From contig JAGWST010000237.1 in the NCBI GenBank assembly GCA_028869325.1, positions 1 to 14,180 of the forward strand: a DNA stretch of 14,180 nucleotides. Reading direction: 5' to 3'. Shown here one piece after another: positions 7,976-14,180 of this stretch. Source of the stretch: a bacterium. Lineage in GTDB: Bacteria; Vulcanimicrobiota; Vulcanimicrobiia; Vulcanimicrobiales; SCRA01. Within the stretch, counting starts at the first letter, position 1, and each line of letters begins with the position of its first letter. A program made the translations under genes and the position numbers. The notes under the pieces are model-generated. The model made no database searches, was not told the origin of the DNA, and was given only the letters and a program-made list of their open reading frames with translations.

Positions 7976-9019
7976 TCATCGCGCCCCTTGCGTCGCCGTC
8001 GATTGACCAAGAACGGTCCGGTTCGCCTCGATGGCCCCCACGACCCGCCCCGCGACGTTGAATATCTCCGGGCGGGCGTAGGAGCCCAGAGCGGCGGCCT
8101 GGACGCCATCGAGCAAGCCGAGCCGGTCGAGCAGCGCCATCGAGGCTGGGGCGACGGCGCGCTTGGTGCCGTCGACCACCTTGAGCGCCACTCCCAAGAG
8201 GCGCTCCGGGGCAGCGATGCACTGTACGCCCTCGGCGCCGCCTTTGGCCGCCAGCCTTCCGCCGGCGGCACGCATGAGGTCCGTGTCGTAGCGCGCCGTG
8301 CCCGCGACGTACTCCGGATGCGTGACCATCGCGTGATAGACGCGCGCCGCTGCCCCAGCCGTCTCGCGCGGCAGAGCGCGCCCCGTCGCGAAGCGCGCGA
8401 AGCCCATCGCGGCGTTGCGAAGCGGCGTCGCGAAGACCGGGATTCCGCAGCCGTCGACGCCGAGCGGAAGATCGTCCCGGCGCTCGCCGACGAAGGCGGC
8501 GCAGACGTCGAGAATGGCGCGCTGCGCCGGATGCTCGGGGTCCAGATAGCCGGCGGGATCGGCACCCAAGTGCACGGCCAGCGCGAGAATGCCCGCGTGC
8601 TTTCCGGAGCAGTTGCTGTGCAGCACGTTCGGAGACTCGCCGCGCGCACGCAGCGCTTGCGCCGAGGCCTCGTGATACGGCTCGTGCGCCCCGCAACGCA
8701 AGGCGGAGGCATCCAGCCCGATCTTGCGCAGGATGCCGCCGGCCGCCTCGACGTGAAATGCCTCGCCATTGTGCGAGGCCGTGATGGTCGCAAGCTCCAC
8801 GTCCGTCAAGCCGAAACGCTCGGCCGCCCCATGCTCGACGATGGCCGTGGTGATGAACGGCTTGGCGGCGCTGCGCAAGAAGACGGGCACCTCGACGGCA
8901 CCGAGCGCGTAGAGCAGCTCGCCCTCGGGATCGCAGGCTGCGGCGGCCACCTGGTGGAGCGATTCCACCAGCGGACCGCGAAAGACTTCGACGCATGGGA
9001 CACCCTGCAGCAGAGCCAT
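7976..9019 (-). CDS. Zinc-type L-asparaginase of the asparaginase II family (Rhizobium etli ReAV-like)
   Basis: This predicted L-asparaginase hydrolyses asparagine to aspartate and ammonia and belongs to the Asparaginase_II family (PF06089). That family is unrelated to the bacterial AnsA/AnsB enzymes and is serine-lactamase-like in fold. The R. etli landmarks appear with a constant +2 offset: S50-x-x-K53 (RSAAKPF), S82 (ASHNGE), C137-x-x-K140-H141 (CSGKH), and C191 (DGCGIP). In the known structures the two Cys and the Lys hold a metal next to paired Ser-Lys residues. There is no signal peptide, so the enzyme is cytoplasmic. The 347-residue length fits the family. The ATG at 9019 gives the expected VEVFRGPLVES start region. 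No clear Shine-Dalgarno is visible, and the 5' end overlaps the divergent DUF72 gene by 25 bp. metH follows after 25 nt. Activity on Gln or other amides is not excluded. Confidence 0.88.
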   Translation of the reverse strand: MALLQGVPCVEVFRGPLVESLHQVAAAACDPEGELLYALGAVEVPVFLRSAAKPFITTAIVEHGAAERFGLTDVELATITASHNGEAFHVEAAGGILRKIGLDASALRCGAHEPYHEASAQALRARGESPNVLHSNCSGKHAGILALAVHLGADPAGYLDPEHPAQRAILDVCAAFVGERRDDLPLGVDGCGIPVFATPLRNAAMGFARFATGRALPRETAGAAARVYHAMVTHPEYVAGTARYDTDLMRAAGGRLAAKGGAEGVQCIAAPERLLGVALKVVDGTKRAVAPASMALLDRLGLLDGVQAAALGSYARPEIFNVAGRVVGAIEANRTVLGQSTATQGAR

Positions 9020-9864
9020 CGCCGCCCGCTTTTGGCGCGATCTACATTGGGACCTGCGGCTACTCGTTTCGCGACTGGGTCGGCCCCTTCTATCCGCCCA
9101 AGACCAGGCCGCCGGAGATGCTGCCATACTACGCGCGCCGCTTCGGCGCCGTGGAGATCGACGTCACGTACTACCGCATCCCGCCGGCGCGGACGTTCGC
9201 GCAGATGGCGGGGCGCACGCCGGCCGCCTTTCGCTTCACGGTGAAGGCGCCGGCGGCGGCGACGCACGCGCCGCTGGACGCAAGCGGCCCGTTGGCGGAA
9301 GAGGTCGCCAGACTGCGGGAGGCCGTCGCTCCGTTGATCGAGCACGAGAAACTCGGCTGTCTGCTGCTGCAGTTCCCGACCTCGTTCCAACCCGGCGCCG
9401 GCGCGCAGCGCCGCCTGCAAAGCCTGGCGGAGGCATACGACGGCCTACCCCTCGTCGCGGAGTTTCGCCACCGCGCGTGGCAGACGCCACGCACGATGAT
9501 GCTTTTGCGAGAGTTGGGGATCGGCTGGTGCAACGTCGACGAGCCCGACTTCAAGACGCTCGTGCGCCCGAGCGCCGACCTGGTCGGAGCGATCGCCTAC
9601 GTGCGCCTCCACGGCCGCAACCGCCGGGCATGGTGGCGCGGCGGCGCGGCGGAGCGCTTCAACTATCTCTATACGCGCGAGGAGCTGGAGCCGTGGACCG
9701 CGCGCGTCGCCGATCTCGCCGCCGAGGCGCGCGAGGTCTACGTCTTCTTCAACAATTGCCACGCCGGCAAATCCGCGCGCAACGCGCGCGACTTCGCGCA
9801 GATGATGGGACTCGCCGCCGCGCCGGCAGACGAGGGCGAGCCCCTCTCGCTCTTCGAGCCGTAG
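8995..9864 (+). CDS. DUF72 (YecE-like) TIM-barrel protein
   Basis: This 289-residue protein of the DUF72 family (PF01904) has an unestablished biochemical role, and I do not assign one. Family features are clear. IYIGTCGYSFRDW opens the barrel (16-28), followed by FYP and YARRFGAVEID (46-56, usually 'F..VEIN'). Later come CLLLQFPTSF (122-131), LVAEFRHRAW (153-162), YVRLHGR (202-208) and FFNNCHAGKSARNA (251-264, commonly FFNN....A..NA). It appears cytoplasmic, with no signal or membrane segment. The ATG at 8995 is the only standard start upstream of the conserved strand. It has only a weak GAAAG about 11 nt before it and lies inside the asparaginase reading frame on the other strand. An unusual ATC/ATT start near 9040-9048 would remove the overlap but is less likely. 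It converges on cysK, with 15 nt between the two stops. Confidence 0.9.
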   Translation: MGHPAAEPSPPAFGAIYIGTCGYSFRDWVGPFYPPKTRPPEMLPYYARRFGAVEIDVTYYRIPPARTFAQMAGRTPAAFRFTVKAPAAATHAPLDASGPLAEEVARLREAVAPLIEHEKLGCLLLQFPTSFQPGAGAQRRLQSLAEAYDGLPLVAEFRHRAWQTPRTMMLLRELGIGWCNVDEPDFKTLVRPSADLVGAIAYVRLHGRNRRAWWRGGAAERFNYLYTREELEPWTARVADLAAEAREVYVFFNNCHAGKSARNARDFAQMMGLAAAPADEGEPLSLFEP

Positions 9865-9873
9865 CCCGCGAGA

Positions 9874-9892
9874 CGCCGCCTACGTGGCGGCG
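9874..9892. terminator. GC hairpin at the convergent DUF72/cysK ends
   Basis: CGCCGCC (9874-9880) and GGCGGCG (9886-9892) form a perfect 7-bp stem around TACGT. It begins 9 nt past the DUF72 stop and covers the cysK stop codon at 9880-9882. The position between convergent genes suits a two-way terminator. Neither side has a clear T-run, and the right arm encodes the last cysK codons, so this may be chance. Confidence 0.3.
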
Positions 9893-10854
9893 CCCGCCAG
9901 CTCCGGCAGCACCAGGCGCTCCTCTTGCTCGCCGAAGACCGGGTTCGAGAGGTAGCGTTCGCCCGTGTCGCAGGCGAAGGTGACGATGGTCTTGCCGGCC
10001 ATCTCCTTGCGCGCCGCGACCTGCAGCGCGATCCAGATATTCCCGCCGCTGCTGATGCCCACCAGCATGCCTTCGTCGCGCGCGACGCGGCGCGCGGTCT
10101 CGATGGCGTCCTCGTTGCTGACCGCGACGACCTCGTCGTAGATCGACGTCTCGAGGACCTTCGGCACGAAGCCGGCGCCGGCGCCTTGGATCTTGTGCGG
10201 CCCGGGCTTGCCGCCCGAGAGCACCGCCGACGTGGAGGGCTCGCCGGCAATCACCTTGATCGACGCCTTGCGCTCCTTCAACAGCTTGCCGGCACCGGTG
10301 ATGGTGCCGCCCGTGCCGACGATGGAAACCAGCACGTCGACGCGGCCGTCCGTATCGCGCCAGATCTCCTCGCCCGTGGTGCGGTAGTGGATCTCCGGAT
10401 TGGCGGGATTGTCGAACTGCGCCGGCACGAAGAAACGCGCGGGATCGCTTGCGACAATCTCCTCGGCGCGGCGAATGGCGCCCGGCATGCCCTCGGCGCC
10501 GGGCGTCAAGACCACCTGTGCGCCGTAGGCGCGCAAGAGGTTGCGGCGTTCCAGCGTCGCCGTATCGGGCATCACGAGCACGGTCGCGTAGCCCTTCGCG
10601 GCGGCGACGAACGCCAGAGCGATGCCCGTGTTGCCGCTGGTCGGCTCCACGATGATCGTGCCCGGCTTGAGCCTTCCGCTGCGCTCGGCAGCCTCGATCA
10701 TCGCGATCCCGATACGGTCCTTGACGCTGCCGCCGGGGTTGAAAGACTCCATCTTCACCAGCACCGTGCCGGATAGACCCGCGCCCAGACGGGGCAGCTT
10801 GACCAGGGGAGTATTACCGAATGTGTCGGCCAGATTGTCGTAGATTCGTGCCAT
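9880..10854 (-). CDS. cysK: Cysteine synthase (O-acetylserine sulfhydrylase) CysK
   Basis: This 324-residue PLP enzyme makes cysteine from O-acetylserine and sulfide in the cytoplasm. The sequence shows NTPLVKL near the start, the PLP lysine K45 in NPGGSVKDR (39-47), the substrate loop TSGNTG (72-77), and [10 protein letters not shown] (144-153). The phosphate-binding GTGGT (180-184), GPHKIQG (218-224), ISSGGN (267-272) and TGERYLSN (297-304) follow. Single-domain length (about 310-325) and lack of a C-terminal CBS domain argue for CysK over cystathionine beta-synthase, though CysM-like or other acceptor use cannot be ruled out. The ATG at 10854 fits the family N-terminus. There is no good Shine-Dalgarno before it, and the predicted promoter lies so close that the mRNA may be leaderless. 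It is monocistronic: divergent from the nuclease gene and convergent with DUF72. Confidence 0.95.
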   Translation of the reverse strand: MARIYDNLADTFGNTPLVKLPRLGAGLSGTVLVKMESFNPGGSVKDRIGIAMIEAAERSGRLKPGTIIVEPTSGNTGIALAFVAAAKGYATVLVMPDTATLERRNLLRAYGAQVVLTPGAEGMPGAIRRAEEIVASDPARFFVPAQFDNPANPEIHYRTTGEEIWRDTDGRVDVLVSIVGTGGTITGAGKLLKERKASIKVIAGEPSTSAVLSGGKPGPHKIQGAGAGFVPKVLETSIYDEVVAVSNEDAIETARRVARDEGMLVGISSGGNIWIALQVAARKEMAGKTIVTFACDTGERYLSNPVFGEQEERLVLPELAGAAT

Positions 10855-10863
10855 AGTGGACTT

Positions 10864-10893
10864 ACTATATCAATTTTATCCTGATTTTGCCAA
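10864..10893 (-). promoter_or_regulatory. Predicted sigma70-type promoter of cysK
   Basis: On the minus strand TTGGCA (10893-10888) and TATAGT (10869-10864) are spaced by 18 nt. Each hexamer matches 5 of 6 consensus bases. They lie in an AT-rich patch that stands out from the GC-rich surroundings. Transcription would start near 10857, about 3 nt before the cysK ATG. Confidence 0.6.
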
Positions 10894-10896
10894 CGG

Positions 10897-10902
10897 GGGA
10901 GG
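10897..10902 (+). promoter_or_regulatory. Shine-Dalgarno-like GGGAGG upstream of the nuclease gene
   Basis: GGGAGG lies 29 nt before the ATG at 10932, too far to serve it. It is 8 nt before an in-frame CTG at 10911. Either translation begins at this rare start codon, adding seven residues, or the match is chance. ATG 10932 is kept as the default start. Confidence 0.35.
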
Positions 10903-10931
10903 CACCGCAACTGCGGCGAACAGACGTTCGC

Positions 10932-11897
10932 ATGTTCTCGGTCGTCAGCGGCTCGCTCTACGCGGCCGACGTGGACCTCTGGATCGACTCCTCCGGCTCG
11001 CGCGAGCGTTGCTACGTCTCTCATGGACATAGCGACCACGCGCGCCGCCACGTGCGCATCATCGCCACGCCGCAGAGCGCGGCCATCTGCCGCAGCCGTC
11101 TGGGCGGCGAGATCGCTTACGAGACCTATGCCTACGACGAGGGCTTCACCATGGGTGAGGCGCGCCTGACGCTCTTCCCCGCCGGACACGTCTTGGGCTC
11201 CAGCCAACTGCAGATCGAGTGCGAGCGCGGGCGTTTCGTCTATACCGGGGACTTCAAGCTCGGCGAGACGCTCACGTGCCGTCCCGCCGAGGTGCGCCGC
11301 TGCGACCTGGTGCTGATGGAGTGCACGTTCGGGCGGCCGCAGTACACGTTTCCGCCGCGCGAGGAGGTCTGCGCCGCGCTCGTCGACTGGGCGCGAGGCG
11401 CACTCGACGCCGGCCAGACGCCGGTCGTCCACGCCTACGCGCTGGGCAAGGCGCAGGAGGTGATGGCGATCCTCGGCCGGGCGGGCCTGCCGCTGATGGC
11501 GCACGGCGCGATTGACAAGCTTGCGCGAGTCTACGTGGAGCAGGGCGTCGCGCTGCCGCCATACGCGCGCTACGAAGCCGGCAAGACCGACGGCCACGTC
11601 GTCGTCATGCCGCCGGGCGGCAACAGCGCGCCCATCCTGGCAAAGATGACCGAGCCGCGCACGGCCATCGTCAGCGGGTGGGCGATGGATTCCGGCGCGC
11701 GTTACCGCTACGGCGTGGACGCCGCATTTCCGCTCTCCGACCACGCCGATTTCGCGGCGCTGCTCCGCTACGTCGAGCTGGCGCAGCCCAGCAAAGTCCT
11801 GCTGCACCACGGCTTCAAGAGCTTCGCGCACGAGCTGCGCCGGCGCGGGGTCGAGGCGGAGTTCCTGGAGGAGCACGCCCAGCTCACGCTCTTCTGA
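10932..11897 (+). CDS. Metallo-beta-lactamase-fold nuclease, ligase-associated exonuclease type
   Basis: This 321-residue predicted metal-dependent nuclease resembles the 'DNA ligase-associated exonuclease' group (related to the CPSF/SNM1 branch of the metallo-beta-lactamase fold). Metal ligands are visible: H31, H33, D35, H36 in SHGHSDHARRH, H86 in PAGHVLGS, D107 in YTGDF, and H271 in LSDHADF. ECTFG (130-134) is a further family mark. The middle stretch with HAYALGKAQEV (167-177) resembles the cap-domain motif of this branch. There is no signal peptide. The ATG at 10932 is taken as start. A TTG at 10887 and a CTG at 10911 are in frame, and only the CTG has a well-placed GGGAGG. The ATP-dependent ligase starts 20 nt downstream, which strongly supports a joint role in DNA end processing and sealing. 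Substrate (DNA versus RNA) is inferred from the partner gene. Confidence 0.88.
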   Translation: MFSVVSGSLYAADVDLWIDSSGSRERCYVSHGHSDHARRHVRIIATPQSAAICRSRLGGEIAYETYAYDEGFTMGEARLTLFPAGHVLGSSQLQIECERGRFVYTGDFKLGETLTCRPAEVRRCDLVLMECTFGRPQYTFPPREEVCAALVDWARGALDAGQTPVVHAYALGKAQEVMAILGRAGLPLMAHGAIDKLARVYVEQGVALPPYARYEAGKTDGHVVVMPPGGNSAPILAKMTEPRTAIVSGWAMDSGARYRYGVDAAFPLSDHADFAALLRYVELAQPSKVLLHHGFKSFAHELRRRGVEAEFLEEHAQLTLF

Positions 11898-11917
11898 GCG
11901 GGCGCCCTTCCGCCGGC

Positions 11918-13618
11918 ATGCACGCCTTCGCAGAGACCGCCGAACGCATCGCCGCCACGGCGCCGACGCTCGAGAAATTGGAGATCCTGGCGGCGTATCT
12001 GCGCACGCTCGGCGATGACGATTTGGCGGCCGCCACGCTCTTCTTCTCCGGCTCGCCGTTTGCCCCGCGCGAGCAGCGCGCGCTCTCGCTGGGCTGGTCG
12101 GCGATTCGCGCCGCCGCGGCGGAGGTCTGGGAGTTCTCCGCCGAGGACCTCTCCGCGGCCTATCGGCGCCATGGCGACACGGGTGCGGCCATCGCCGAGA
12201 TCGCCGGCAAGCCGCGCACGCTGGGGCTCTTCAGCGGAGGGCCCCCGGCGCCGCCGGCGCCAGCGGCGCTACGCCAGGCTCTGGGGCAGATCGCGGCCGC
12301 GGCAGGCAGCGGCGCGCAGCGGCGGCGCGTGGCGCTCTTTGCCGATGTGCTGCGCGACACGGCCGAGCCGGCAGTCGTGAAGTACGTCGTGAAGATCTGC
12401 ACCGGCGAGCTGCGCATCGGGCTACGTGAAGGCCTGATCGTCGATGCGCTGGCGCGCGCCTTTGGGCGCGACGCCGCGCAGACGCGCCGGGCCGCTGCCG
12501 CCGCCGGCGATCTGGGCGCCGTGGCGGTCGCTGCGCGCCACGATGCCCTCGATCGCGTGGAGATCGCGTACTTCTCGCCTCTGCAATTCATGCTAGCCTC
12601 GCCGTTGCTCTACGGCGGCGCGTACGAGGAGCTCGCCGAAAACGACTGGCTGATCGAGGAGAAGTACGACGGCGTGCGGGCGCAGGCGCACGTGCACGAC
12701 GGCCAGGCGCGCATCTATTCGCGCAACATGAACGACGTGACGGCCGCGTACCCGGAGGTGCATGAAGCGCTGGCGGCGCTCCCCGCGGCGCTGATCATCG
12801 ATGGTGAGATCGTAGCGCAGCGCGACGGCCGCGTGCTGCCGTTTCGTGTACTCCAAACGCGTCTGCAGCGTAAGCAGACGACGGCGGCGCTGACGGCGGA
12901 GACTCCCGTGGCGCTGATGGCCTTCGACCTTTTGGCCGTGGACGGCCGCTTTCTGATCGGCGAGCCGCTGGCTGAGCGCAGGCGCATCCTGACGACGCTG
13001 CTGCCGGCGCGCGAGCACCTGCGCGTGGCGCCGGCGCGGCGGCTCGACGCGGGAGCGGCCGATATGGCCAGCGTCCTGCACGAGCAGTTCGAGAGCGCGC
13101 GCGAGCGCGGCAACGAAGGGCTGATGCTCAAACGATTGGATGCCCCCTATCAGCCCGGCAAGCGCGGCGGCCTCTGGCTCAAGCTCAAGCGCGAGCTCTC
13201 GACGCTGGACTGCGTGGTGGTTGCCGTCGAGTTCGGCCACGGCAAGCGGGCGCACGTGATCTCCGATTACACCTTCGCGGTGCGGGCCGCGGACCAGACG
13301 CTGGCCACGATCGGCAAGGCCTACTCCGGGTTGACGGATGCCGAGATCGCCGAGCTCACGCCGTGGTTTCTGGCGCACCGGTCGGGCGGCACGGGCGCAC
13401 CGGCGCGCCGCTTTCCCGTCGAGCCGCGGATCGTGATCGAAGTGGCGTTCGATGTGATCCAGCCCAGCGGACGCCACGGCAGCGGCTACGCGCTGCGTTT
13501 TCCGCGCATCGCGCGCCTGCGCCCCGATAGGTCGCCGGCCGACGCCAGCACCTTGGCCGAGGTCGAGGCGATCTACGCGCAGATGCTCGCGCGCGAGGCG
13601 GCCTCCACCTTGCATTGA
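11918..13618 (+). CDS. ATP-dependent DNA ligase
   Basis: This 566-residue ligase seals nicks using ATP, in addition to the NAD-dependent LigA expected elsewhere in a bacterium. The order is an N-terminal DNA-binding helical domain (about 1-205), a short Pro/Ala/Gly linker near 105-118 within it, an adenylation domain and a C-terminal OB fold. Catalytic motifs are motif I EKYDGVR (248-254) with K249 as the adenylated lysine, YSRN (267-270), IDGEIVA (294-300), motif III ALMAFDLLAVDG (332-343), motif IV EGLMLKR (400-406), motif V LKLKRE (421-426), and motif VI RFPRIARLRPD (527-537). The layout resembles mycobacterial LigB and archaeal ligases more than LigD, and no polymerase or Ku partner is present. 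The ATG at 11918 follows the nuclease stop by 20 nt without an obvious Shine-Dalgarno, so it may depend on translation of the upstream gene. A longer in-frame reading (from 11678) lies inside the nuclease gene and is rejected. Confidence 0.95.
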   Translation: MHAFAETAERIAATAPTLEKLEILAAYLRTLGDDDLAAATLFFSGSPFAPREQRALSLGWSAIRAAAAEVWEFSAEDLSAAYRRHGDTGAAIAEIAGKPRTLGLFSGGPPAPPAPAALRQALGQIAAAAGSGAQRRRVALFADVLRDTAEPAVVKYVVKICTGELRIGLREGLIVDALARAFGRDAAQTRRAAAAAGDLGAVAVAARHDALDRVEIAYFSPLQFMLASPLLYGGAYEELAENDWLIEEKYDGVRAQAHVHDGQARIYSRNMNDVTAAYPEVHEALAALPAALIIDGEIVAQRDGRVLPFRVLQTRLQRKQTTAALTAETPVALMAFDLLAVDGRFLIGEPLAERRRILTTLLPAREHLRVAPARRLDAGAADMASVLHEQFESARERGNEGLMLKRLDAPYQPGKRGGLWLKLKRELSTLDCVVVAVEFGHGKRAHVISDYTFAVRAADQTLATIGKAYSGLTDAEIAELTPWFLAHRSGGTGAPARRFPVEPRIVIEVAFDVIQPSGRHGSGYALRFPRIARLRPDRSPADASTLAEVEAIYAQMLAREAASTLH

Positions 13619-13643
13619 GTCTCTGCCTAGACTAGTCTATACA
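13615..13643 (+). promoter_or_regulatory. Predicted promoter with 12-bp palindromic operator upstream of the MFS gene
   Basis: TTGAGT (13615-13620) and TATACA (13638-13643) are separated by 17 nt and each match 4 of 6 consensus bases. The spacer holds a perfect 12-bp palindrome, TAGACTAGTCTA (13628-13639), whose right end overlaps the -10. Such placement is typical of a repressor operator (for example TetR or GntR types), but no regulator gene is visible here. The -35 overlaps the ligase stop codon. Confidence 0.55.
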
Positions 13644-13764
13644 TGACCGGAGTTGTGGAGCCGCCTCGTCACCTCGCGAACCCACGCCGTCCCGTGTCGC
13701 CCCGGACCCAGTCGGATCGAACCTCCGCCAAGACTTCGCAGCCTCCGGCAGCAGCATAGAGCGG

Positions 13765-13794
13765 CGGCACGCTCCCCAGGAAGCGTGCCGGAGG
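13765..13794 (+). promoter_or_regulatory. Leader hairpin abutting the MFS ribosome binding site
   Basis: CGGCACGCT (13765-13773) and AGCGTGCCG (13782-13790) form a perfect 9-bp stem around an 8-nt loop. The Shine-Dalgarno GGAGG (13790-13794) begins on the last base of the stem and lies 8 nt before the ATG. The leader from the predicted promoter is about 150 nt and otherwise matches no riboswitch class I know. Control of ribosome access is plausible but unproved. Confidence 0.5.
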
Positions 13795-13802
13795 GCACGT
13801 CG

Positions 13803-14180
13803 ATGAGCACAGGCTCCCCTATCGCCTCCTTCCGCCTCTTGGAAGAGAGATTCACCGGCCGTATGGCATCGGTGCTGGCCCTCTCGATCAGCGGCGTCTT
13901 TCTCGACGGCTACGACATCACGATCATCGCGCTGGCGCTCCTGGCCATACGGCCCGAGTTTCATGTCACGCCGATCCAGATCGGCTTCATCGCATCGGCG
14001 ACGCTGATCGGCAATCTCTTGGGAGCGCTCGTCTTCGGCCACCTCGCCGATCGCGCGGGGCGCCGGCCGATCTTCCTCTACGACATGGCCTTCTTTGTGG
14101 TATTCGCTATCCTCTCTGGACTCTCGCAGAATATCTGGCAGCTCATTCTCTGGCGCTTCTTGCTCGGCATCGGCATCGGC
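13803..14180 (+). CDS. Major facilitator superfamily transporter, N-terminal part (cut by window edge)
   Basis: The first 126 residues of an inner-membrane secondary transporter are present and read through to the window end without a stop. After a short cytoplasmic head (MSTGSPIASFRLLEERFTGR), helix 1 carries DGYD (35-38), which is common in aromatic-acid/H+ symporters and some sugar porters. Helix 2 (about 57-78) leads to the superfamily loop motif GHLADRAGRRP (79-89). Helix 3 (about 91-107) follows, and the fourth segment WRFLLGIGIG ends the visible part. The ATG at 13803 has a strong GGAGG 8 nt upstream. The gene follows the ligase by 184 nt with its own predicted promoter and operator, so it is probably a separate unit. 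Substrate cannot be named from this part. Confidence 0.9.
   Translation, partial: MSTGSPIASFRLLEERFTGRMASVLALSISGVFLDGYDITIIALALLAIRPEFHVTPIQIGFIASATLIGNLLGALVFGHLADRAGRRPIFLYDMAFFVVFAILSGLSQNIWQLILWRFLLGIGIG

Noticed and set aside
7940..9244. A 434-codon plus-strand open frame opposite the asparaginase gene
   Set aside because: Its translation is Arg/Gly/Ala-rich with no recognisable domain, while the opposite strand carries an intact conserved enzyme. Long antisense frames are expected in high-GC DNA.
10755..11876. A 373-codon minus-strand open frame spanning the cysK start and the nuclease gene
   Set aside because: It is opposite the metal-ligand motifs of the nuclease, has low-complexity composition and no family features.
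13711..13728. A tRNA T-arm-like sequence (GGTTCGATCC on the minus strand)
   Set aside because: The flanking bases do not form the 5-bp T-stem, and no anticodon arm, D-arm or acceptor stem can be drawn around it.
13643..13759. A 38-codon open frame in the MFS leader
   Set aside because: Its ATG overlaps the predicted -10 so it would not be in the mRNA, it has no Shine-Dalgarno, and the peptide is Pro/Arg-rich without features.
13632..14042. A 136-codon minus-strand open frame opposite the MFS gene
   Set aside because: The plus strand encodes clear transporter helices and the GHLADRAGRRP motif. The minus frame is a charged low-complexity shadow.

Overview
The window is a high-GC (roughly two-thirds by eye), gene-dense bacterial chromosome segment with short intergenic gaps and no RNA gene, insertion sequence, phage gene or CRISPR array that I can see. 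The periplasm-type (non-lipoprotein) binding protein suggests a diderm. The organism could be a soil-type lineage such as Acidobacteriota or Eremiobacterota-like bacteria, but nothing here fixes the phylum.

Layout: (1) 1-4169, minus strand: a branched-chain amino-acid ABC transporter in the order livK-livH-livM-livG-livF. The last gene is cut by the window edge. The membrane and ATPase genes overlap or nearly touch, and a strong hairpin separates livK from livH. (2) 4170-4458: an intergenic stretch with several small inverted repeats. (3) 4459-9019, minus strand: a zinc-type (Rhizobium etli-like) L-asparaginase followed 25 nt later by full-length B12-dependent methionine synthase, metH, which starts with TTG. 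(4) 8995-9864, plus strand: a DUF72/YecE-like gene whose start overlaps the asparaginase start head-to-head by 25 bp. (5) 9880-10854, minus strand: cysteine synthase, cysK, with a good sigma70-like promoter so close to the ATG that the mRNA is probably leaderless. (6) 10932-13618, plus strand: a metallo-beta-lactamase-fold nuclease of the ligase-associated type followed by an ATP-dependent DNA ligase, a two-gene DNA repair unit. (7) 13803-14180, plus strand: the 5' part of a major facilitator transporter. It is preceded by a predicted promoter containing a perfect 12-bp palindrome and by a 9-bp hairpin that abuts its Shine-Dalgarno sequence.

Together the genes cover amino-acid import (Leu/Ile/Val family), asparagine breakdown to aspartate, cysteine and methionine synthesis, and a nuclease-ligase repair module. 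The metabolic genes are ordinary. The points worth a second look are mostly in layout and regulation: the overlapping divergent starts, the leaderless cysK, the livK-livH hairpin, the MFS operator and leader, and the reduced nuclease-ligase pair without its usual helicase neighbour.
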